Positions 18,726 through 27,700 of a DNA stretch of 31,077 bases are shown in pieces; position 1 is the stretch's first letter; every line of letters starts with the position of its first letter. The notes under the pieces were generated by a model. The model saw only the letters and a program-made list of their open reading frames with translations, was not told the origin of the DNA and did not search any database. The stretch comes from Branchiostoma floridae (lineage: Eukaryota; Chordata; Leptocardii; Amphioxiformes; Branchiostomatidae): the NCBI RefSeq assembly GCF_000003815.2, contig NW_023365786.1, forward strand, positions 82,608 through 113,684, read 5' to 3'. The position numbers and the translations under genes were made by a program.

Positions 18726-19367
18726 TCGAGGGAGGGTCAAAGTCAAGTCGAAGACAACGTTCTATTATTTCTGTCTACATACGTTTTACCTGCATCTGCT
18801 CTTTTGTTTCCCAGACATCAAGGAGCTTTCATTAGCTTGCATCCAGGGGGGAAAGAACCTTTAATAGCGTGGACTGACTCCCCTGGCCAATTTCCCGATT
18901 TTTTATTTGCCAAATTCTACGATCCCCGTGGCCCCGTAGAAAGACCTGGTGGAGGCTAGCTATTATGCCGGACCTCAGCACTGGATCGGATCGTGTCCGG
19001 TGTCGCGGCGGCGGTGCTGATTCTGTGTTACGGGCGGGGCGTGCTCAAGAGCCACTGGCGGGACTACACCGACCCCGGGGAGGAGGATACCGTGGGTCCG
19101 AATGAGGCGTGATCGAGGGAGGGACAAAGTCAATTGCAAGTCGAAGAGAGACAACGTTCTATTATTTCTGTCTACATATTTCTAACCTGCATCTGCTCTT
19201 TTGTTTCCCATACACGAGCTTTCATTCGCTGGCTACCAAGGGGGAAAGAACCTTTAATAGCGTGGACTGACTCCCCTGGCCAATTTCCCGACTTTTTTTT
19301 ATTTGCCAAATTCTATGATCCCCGTGCCCCCGTAGAGGATTATCCAGTGGGACCGAATGAGGCGTGA
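18600..19367 (+). repeat. Tandem duplication of the small membrane protein terminal exon
   Basis: After the stop at 18723-18725, downstream sequence runs to about 18985. The exon 3' half then recurs at 18990-19112, frame intact from the helix (AAAVLILCYGRGVLKSHW) to GPNEA and TGA 19110-19112. A third fragment retains only PVGPNEA and TGA (19365-19367). Downstream flanks (GTTCTATTATTTCTGTCTAC, CCTTTAATAGCGTGGACTGA) are duplicated with them. The initial half of the helix is altered in copy 2, and its nearest AG (CCTCAG) would enter in a different phase. Confidence 0.9.
18841..18962. mobile_element. Partial copy of the AGYCTCCACCAGRC element
   Basis: AGCGTGGACTGACTCCCCTG, GGCCAATTTCCCGATTTT and CCTGGTGGAGGCTA match the reverse complement of blocks at 27703-27795. 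A second partial copy, in the duplicated flank, is at about 19235-19337. Confidence 0.65.
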
Positions 19368-20060
19368 TCTAGGAAGGGAGACGATATGAAATATCAAGTA
19401 GATGTAGAAAAGGCAAAAATCGTAACCTATCTCAAGCATTGGGCCTTTCTTAAAGTCAAGTCAAATTTCTACTTTCAAGTTTCTAGTGCTCTGCTAGCCT
19501 GAGAAAACGTTGCGATTTCCCTCTCTACGTCTGCTTGGAGATAAGTGCAAAGACACCTCGGTACCAAAGAAAATATATATATTTTTGTCTATACTGTATC
19601 TAATTTTATTTTATATGCTTTTGCTGTTATGAAATACTTTGCACTCTTCCTAGTTTTTCTGTCGCCAAATTTCTCATTTGCAATACTATGATAGCTTGGG
19701 TTAGACTGGCAGCTTATGTTATGTTGTAGATAAATCAAGAGAATAAGTAGACAAATCTTGTACATACATATAGCATATAGCTTTATCAATACCAAATTAA
19801 AAAATAGTCAATATATTTATCTGTCGTTAATTCGTCTGTGTGAATCAAACATCTACAGCCCATTGGAACATGACAAACTGGTACGAAGGACGTAATGACG
19901 TGTTTTTGAAAAAATTACACATTATGAGTTTTGTTATTTATACAGTTAAACCCTGTGCCTCCCGTAATAACACAGGAATTCTACAAGACTAGTTCGAATG
20001 CAAATACTCGTTTCTCGGGCAACAGGAATCAGATCAACAGAGAGGGAAGCTAATGTCCAA
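19368..20060. other. Intergenic, between converging genes
   Basis: AT-rich with no recognisable gene. The plus-strand gene at 18581 and the minus-strand gene at 20508 converge here. Confidence 0.6.
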
Positions 20061-20080
20061 CCACTCATCCGAACTTTTGA

Positions 20081-20086
20081 TTTATT
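20081..20086 (-). terminator. Candidate polyadenylation signal of the minus-strand membrane protein gene
   Basis: AATAAA on the minus strand, about 420 bp after the stop codon. It implies a 3' UTR of roughly 450 bp. Confidence 0.4.
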
Positions 20087-20507
20087 GCTTTGTCTTTGAT
20101 TTAAAAGGTTTGTTGATCTGCTTTTTACTTAATGGTCACCACGTAACAAGACCTGAAGGTCATTTCAAGGTGTGACCCGAAGGCCACTCCAAGGTTACGG
20201 CTTACATCGTAACTTTAACAGCATCTCATCTCCCTACGTGTATGATCATGATTGAGACCAGCTCAATTGCTCACCAAGACTGAGGACTAACTGACCTAAT
20301 AGGAAAAGCAGGGGTTACAAAGCCTGCTGGGGAATTCCCTACCCCATTTAGACTTGAATCGAGTGATACACTCAATACCAAGGTCCGTACACTTTTCGAT
20401 ACAGACTATATAAAGTAAAGTAAGTACGTATTCAAGTCCTTTGTCAAATCAAGTTTATACATCAACAACATAACGTTTATACCAGAACGTGTAACAAGCT
20501 GGGACGT

Positions 20508-21778
20508 CTAAGAAATGTACGTTACATTTGCATCATCGTTCGTTTCGTCATCGTATCCTCGGTAATAATCGTCGTCCCTGCTTTCCAATGATTTGCCGTG
20601 CGCATGCTGCCTCCTGATTGGTCCACGATCTGACGCATCGTTCGGCGCCGGCATGACGTCATCTTCGGGATAGTCCGGAGCGGGGATGAAGTCGAAGTCT
20701 ATCTTTCGCATCTCGAAGTGGGTTTGGCGCTCGGAGAGCGGTTCGGACGCCAGGGTGTCCATGGAACCAACGGAGTCCAAGCGGTCGCGTGTTAGGTAGG
20801 CCGGGAGCGACGCTCGCTTCTGGGGCACTGGGGCGAGATCTTCGGGGAACGCTGGTGGGAGATCTTCTGGGAACGCTGGTGCGAATTGTTCTTGAAACGG
20901 TGGTGCGACACCATCTGAAAACTCTGGCTGGAAACCCTCTGGGAATGTTGGTGGCCTCCTGGCGGGAGGCGACGGTACTGCACTGCTTGGCGGCGACGGG
21001 GCGCCACCTGTTGGGCGCGCTGGTACTGCACCGATTGGAGGCACAGGTGCATCGCCAAATGGACAAGGCGGCACTTCACCATCTGAGATTGACTCGTCGT
21101 CACCATCATGTTTGCTTCCGTAGTTTTCGTGCGCAGCCTCCGGTGTTGAAACATGCCGGGCCGCTGTGGGAGGGAGTTCGGGCATGGGTGCATCGTACAC
21201 CGTAGACTTGCGTCGCCGTTCGCGGTCCTCAAAGTCCTGATCACCTTCCAAATCCCCGCGACCGTAGCCGTCTGGTTCCGACGCAGCCAGCCTCTCAGCC
21301 ATCGAATGATGCCTTGGTTCTCTTGGCGGTACCTTTGGTGTCCTATCTCCGCGAGGTAGTGGTGCTGGAATGCTCCCCATCGTTGCTACATTCGGTGATG
21401 ACAAGCTATTCTGCCGCGGAGGCAGCTCTGGCACCGGGGTGGGACGCCGGGCCTCCCGAGGCGGCACTTCGGGCATAGGCGCGTCGTACACCGTCGACTT
21501 GCGCCGCGCCTCCCGGTGGTCCATGTCCGCATCTTCCTCCTGTATGCCCGCAATGTCCGGGTTGCTGCGGTACCTCTTGGAAGACATCGGTTCGACCATC
21601 TCGTACACGCCCGAGACGGTAGACTGCTTTCTTGACTCTTCGTGCCCCAAGACGTCCCTGTCATGTCTTGTCGCCTCCATGTCTTGGAGTACAGGAGATT
21701 CGTAGTAAGACGATACTGAAGAAATCTTCCTATCGTCTGGAGCGTCTCCCGGCCAGTCTATGGGCATCTCATACATAC
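20508..21778 (-). CDS. Large terminal exon: signalling tail of the membrane protein
   Basis: This exon encodes residues 226-647 and ends NVTYIS. It opens MYEMP and then SSYYESP. It contains two copies of RRKSTVYDAPMPE followed by V/L-PP (Tyr322 and Tyr419; DNA near 21488 and 21197), plus a weaker relative, RKQSTVSGVYEM. PELPPR at about residues 341-346 fits an SH3 class II ligand. Proline repeats follow, including FPEDL twice, and there is an acidic Tyr-rich end (DDDYYRGYDDE). By known specificity, phosphorylated YxxP binds Crk-type SH2 domains. The acceptor lies in a long pyrimidine (CT)n tract at 21781-21806. Confidence 0.85.
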
Positions 21779-24700
21779 CTGAGAGAGAGAGAGAAAGAGA
21801 GAGAGTATGTGGTTTGAGAGAGTTTTTTTTTTCATTGTAGCCTTGATGCCAAGCTGTTTTCTGGATGCCAAGCTGTTTTCTGGATGCCAGGCTGTTTCCA
21901 GGGCATATACAAGCCAGCTTCTAGGCTCCATGGCCTAGATGCCAACAGGTCTAACTAGGACACCTGTTGTAAAATTTCCTTAGGTACCTGGAATCCGGTA
22001 CAAATGGTCGAATTGCGGTTCAGGGTTACAACTGGTAAAAAGCTAAACATCTTAAAGCTACGATAATCAACATCTAATTCTTTTAGATATTTGACTTGTT
22101 AATAAAAACGTAATGACAACCAAAACATAAATAACACGCCCTCATCCGACAGCTTTACACATTAGGGCACAGGGCTGTTGTTGAAACGAGCAGTCATGAT
22201 AAGCCAACAAACCCGAAACTCGCACAAACTGGATACCCCATTGTGTCGTCGAACACCTTATAAGAACTAACCAATCCCATACATGGTTGGACTTTTAAAC
22301 TCATAACGGTTCCTTGAAACCGATATTCTCACCTGGTCTCCGCTCATATTGTCTTTGCATTTTGATGTGTTCAGAGATTACCTGTAATCGATTCAGTTAT
22401 TTTAATGTTTACAGATGTAATGTAACAGATAAAGAACACAGATGCCGTAAGACGTACCTGGCACTTAAAAGAAATCAGTGTTAGAATATTTTAATGGCTT
22501 ATATTTTTATATGGATTGATGCCCTATATTGTTCTTAATGCAGTGCAGTGGAGTTGTGAAGTTCAGAACAATTCAGGATGTTACATCCTGCGAGTCTGTT
22601 CAATTTGAATAAACTTGAAACTTGAAACTTGAAACAATTCTAAGATTCGAGTGCGCATGCGCGGGAGACAGGAGTTCTGGGATCTGGAACTGAACAGACT
22701 TGTCTCGACCGCTGTTTTTATTTAAGTAACAATGTCCAGCGGTAACGACGCCTGCAAAATGGTGTTAAGTCTACAGGTCAGGAGCATCCCCCTCTGACAC
22801 ATTTCCCGGGATTCCTGCCACCCGCGCATGCGTACTCGAATCTGCGAAACAGCTTATACATGTACCTGACGCCGTGGATAGTTTGTGCTGAGGCTGTTCT
22901 GCCCGGGGAAACGTGGCGTAGCGCCCCCTGAGCGCTTCTGACGCCCGCTTCACAGACATCGGGTTCTCGTAGATGTTGGACACGTTGGAGTCTTTCTTCC
23001 GGTAGTGATGGAACGTGTGCGCATGCGCACGCTCGTGTCCGTGTCCATTCTCCAGTGTACCGTTTTCAACCATCATCTGAGGGAATGAATGAACGAATGA
23101 ATGAATGAATGGATAAATGAATGAATGAATGAATGAATGAATGAATGAGCGAATAGATAAATGAATGAACGAACGAATGAATGAATGAATGATCGAATGG
23201 ATGAATAAATGAATAAATGAGCGAATAGATGAATGAATGAGCGAATAGATGAATGAATGGATGAATGAATGTATAAATGACGAAAGAAAGAAGGGAAAGA
23301 GGAAAGAAAGGAACAACTGAAGGACGGAGACTTTGGAGTCTTTCTTGCGGTAGCGATGGGACGTGTGCGCATGCACGCGTCCGTGCCCGTGTCCGTTCTC
23401 CAATTCGCCGTTTTCAACCATCATCTGAGGGAATGAATGGGTGAAAGACTGAATGAACGAATAGATGCATGGATAAATGACGAAGAAAGAAAGAAAGGAA
23501 AGAGGAAAGGAAAAAACAACTGAAGGACGGAAGGAAGGTGGGAAGCAAGAGTGGACAAGAAAACTACATTGAAACCGCGGCTCTATTAGCCGTACTAAGT
23601 CCCTGGCCAGCTTTGATACTATCTCTAAGGCACCGTTGGGTCTGCTTGGAGACTAATATAATTGGCTATATAATTAGATAGACGAAACTACTTTTTTGCC
23701 ACAATTCATACATCAAACATAACTGTAAACAATATGAGCGTGCCGATGAAGGTTAGACATCCAGGTTATAAGATACGCAAGGTATATGACACTATTGTAT
23801 GATGGAATAGACTTAATAATATACTCAAGCAACTGTGTGACTGTTTCAAGTGACCGTTTCTGACATCTGCCCATGGCCACCATGCGTAATATAATGCATG
23901 ACTCACGTAACTAAGCCTTTAAAGTACATTTTCACTGACAGTGCAGAAATACACAAATCCTACCTGTATCCGGGAGCCGCCGGAGATATAGTCGTCTGGC
24001 GTCTCGTCGCTCTGGAACCCCAGGTTAACGTGAGGGTCTCCGGGCCCGGCGTACCATCTGCGCGGGGAACGGGCACAGGTCATCAAGACATGTTGAATCA
24101 TTATGGCCATAACTGACGCAGGAAACAAGCAAAATATCAAGATGTGTTCAGTCATGGTGACCGTAACTATATATAACGACATAACAACGGCATGACAATA
24201 ATCTTCTCAAAAAGGACATGATGTTAAAATCGTCATATTGGAACCATGCTTTGGCAGCTTCTATGGGAGACTAGCGTGGTGGTCATATGTAACAACAACA
24301 CATAACTTTTTGAAAACTTGCATAAACTTGCCAACACCGCCGAGATTTGCATAAAATCTGTCATTGCTATACGTGCATTTTATAAGTCCGTCAATAGAAG
24401 TCGGATACTCCACCAAACAGACTACTTTGTAGCGAAACAGACCATCGTTTGAGTGCTTTCCAGTCACAAGTTTTCACAGGCAGTTAGGTCCAGGTCCGGA
24501 TACATATAACTACTTACCTGGTCCCGCCTTCGTACCGGTGCGAGACCCTGCGGAGTGATTCATGCGGCGGCAGCGCCAGGCTGCTGACACGGTACCGGTC
24601 CTCGACGCGCTCGAGCGTCGCCTGGCGGAATCGGCAGAGATTGCACCGCCAGACGAGTACCATGATGAGACCACAGAGCAGGCTGGTACCTGTAAGTGTG

Positions 24701-27700
24701 ATAAAGCACATTCTAGATAAACATCAGTTTGAGTGATGTATTTTTTCACATTTGCTGATAAAAAGATAAACATCAGTATGTCTTGTTGTGTATCAAGGAC
24801 CAAATCACCGGCATACAAATGTTTACAAGAGCTGTACAGTGTATATATTATATAAAACGCCATTCCTTTGATGTCAACATGTTTGTGACCTCCATGATAT
24901 TGTTTTGCACCTTTGATATCGATGGTATCATTTAAAACTAACGGTATGATGTAAAATTGAAAAGTCTTTCTCTGGAACAACATCATCACCCCTGTAGATA
25001 CATACCCAAGAACGTGCCCGTCACGGCCCAGATGATGTAGGTGGAACAGTCCGCCGAGCTGCACGTACATGTACAGGTGTCCGCTGTACTCGCAGTTGTT
25101 GGCGCCTGTGTGGTTGTGTTGATCAGATCTGTTTGTAGCAGGGCGGTTGTAAGAGTCGTGTTGCTCACCCACCATTCTGCCGTTGATGATGGTTCTGGTA
25201 TAAAAGAGGAGCCAAACAAAATTTCTTCCAACGTTTCGGGCGCTAATAAACCCATGAGGTAAAGATTTAAGTTCTAACTTAAGAACGAATAAAGTTACAC
25301 TGTATGTATCCTGGACTACCCAAAATATTATTAATTGCTGTGAATTGCTTGTTATTGATATTATCTTATGTCTTTGTTAGTTATTACATTTTTTGAGAGG
25401 TGATGTCAATATCAGTATGTTGTTAGAGTGCATCACCTCTCTGTCTTGTACTGTACTTGTTCAATATAAAAAAGGAATAAAGGCAGAAGCTGTAAGCGCA
25501 CAGATAGTTGTTAAAGTGCTTGTTTGGTAGGGGGCGATAAGAAGCGAAATGTTGAATTTTCTGCAGAGAATACCTGTATAAGAATATATATTTTGGTGTT
25601 GCAACAAATCTTAAAGAGGAACTAGAAAGCATATTGATAGGAGTATTTTGAATAACACACATTTTCTTTTCTACATGCAATCATTTATCAAACAGATAAA
25701 GATCTCAAGACCAGTTTTAGGAGTCAATCAAATATTTCCAGACATATCAGACCAGTATCAGGCTAAAGATTAAGTCACATAAGCTTGTACATACTATCGG
25801 TAACCGTGCAAAATCAACTCATTGCTACAGATGCAAATCTGTTAAAAGAAATAAAAATCAAAACCCTTCAGTAACATGTAGATGGTACAAGCATTCCTCC
25901 CTTACTATGCTACTAACATAAAACCATCGATCACTAAGACCTTCTACAGTTGTTCAAACATTATCTTGACTTTGACTAATTCAAACCTAATCTTGTTCTT
26001 GTGCGAGTGCCTGTGTTGCTAACCACCAATACTACGAACAAAGCGCCTCTCGCAGTTGAACCTTGCTCTTGATTATACTGTTATGGCACAGTTTGGCACA
26101 GTTTCCTTGTTTCTAACAAACTCACCCGCCCTTCCACTCAAAAGGCCAGTTGTTGCACATGCACCATGTTCCACTTAATTGTTCCACTTCCCCAAACGTT
26201 TTATTCACACATGATGCACTTTATTATTGTGTACAAATCAAAAATTGATTTAAGTTTCAAAAGAAGCTCTTCAAATTAATCTTCACGTCAAGAGGTCTGA
26301 CGTTTTTCCATATCAATTGAACATTTATTTTAGTGTTATTATTACTTATATACAGTTCTTTTATATGCTTTAATATATGCCATCATGTCATAAAATGTCG
26401 TGGAAGCCACTCATTCAATAATCTAAACTTCTAAACAACTGGTATCAATGTTCAGTGCTGAACTCATTTCATGCCAAAGTAAATAAGTGTAGAGACATAT
26501 ATCAAGTGATTATTATGGAGAGTAGCCATGATACTTAAGTCATTTCTGATTATTATTTTTTTTCTGTATGTTCAATATCGTAATGACTTTAGACTTAGTA
26601 TTAAACCCAATCTCTCGCCCGCCAGTCGAAGCCAACATAATCAATAATATGTTCATGTTAGATCTATAATCATATTTGTTATGACGAATATAATTCAACA
26701 TAACCTCGACGCTGTCAGCAGGTGTTGCCTTTCTCACCTGAAACAAACTCGGTTTTTGTCTCTCCGTTCTTTGAGGTACCGTCCAAAGGAAACATTTGTC
26801 AAAGTGTTTGAGTCGCCTACGTCTGTTCATTTGCTTTTGCAACGTACCAAACCACAGGACAACAGTGGGAGTAAACATTGGCAATAAATTAGCACCCTCG
26901 ACTTATACCTGGACCTAACCCGTACTATCACGAAGTTAGACTAATCTGTCTGTTTTTGAGGCACCGAACAAAGAAAAGAAGTTTTTGAATCCCCGAATGT
27001 TTATTTGCTCTCGCCACGCCCACGTAACTGTGTAAAACAACATTGAGAGAAAACTTTGGCACCATCGACTTTTAACTTGGACCTATTAAACCTACACTAT
27101 CGCAAAGTTCGAAAAATCTGTCAGTTTTTGAGGTACCGAACGAAGGAAAGGAATCCCCGAATGTTAATTTGCACTCGCCACGTATCTATTGTAAAACAAG
27201 GGTGATAGAAAACTTGGCACCGTCGACGTTTTACATAGACCCCACCTTTCACAAAGTTTGAATAAACTGTCTGTTATTTAAGGCACCGCCCTAAGGAAAA
27301 AAATTGTTTGAATCACAGAATGTTTATTTGCTCTGGCCAAGTACCGATGCATTGTACACCGCAGGACAACTGTGAGAGTAAACTTTGGCAACATCGACTT
27401 TTACCTGGGTGTAACCACACCTTTCACAAAGTTCTAATAATCTCTCCGATATTCACTTAAAAGGATATTCACCAAAGTCATGTGCAATCAGTTCGTTCGA
27501 TTGAACACTTACCACGGTTCCTAGCGGCAAATAGTCAGCAAGGCTCGTTACTGTTTCAGCAGCACGGTGTATCTTTTCAAGGAGGGGATGCTACCCATTT
27601 GAATTTTGCCCCTCCTAAAACACGGAACCCCCCTGAAAGATGCTATGCACAGCCCCATTCCAGATGCCCTAACCAAGGTGACTTCAACATATTATTGACA

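Noticed and set aside
19134-19367. Open frame linking copy 2 flank to the third GPNEA fragment
   Set aside because: The frame arises from the duplicated untranslated flank and a transposon piece; no exon signals.
23077-23300. CRISPR-like or regulated repeat array
   Set aside because: It is an imperfect tetranucleotide repeat without spacers in a eukaryotic intron.
22771-23424. 217-codon minus-strand frame joining both exon 5 copies
   Set aside because: The middle is translated GAAT repeat and the end runs past the exon 5 donor; splice signals explain the two coding parts better.
24690-25175. Single long minus-strand frame covering exon 3 and the intron before it
   Set aside because: The helix is completed only when the GTATGT donor at 25005 is spliced to the acceptor at 24690; the unspliced frame breaks the hydrophobic segment.
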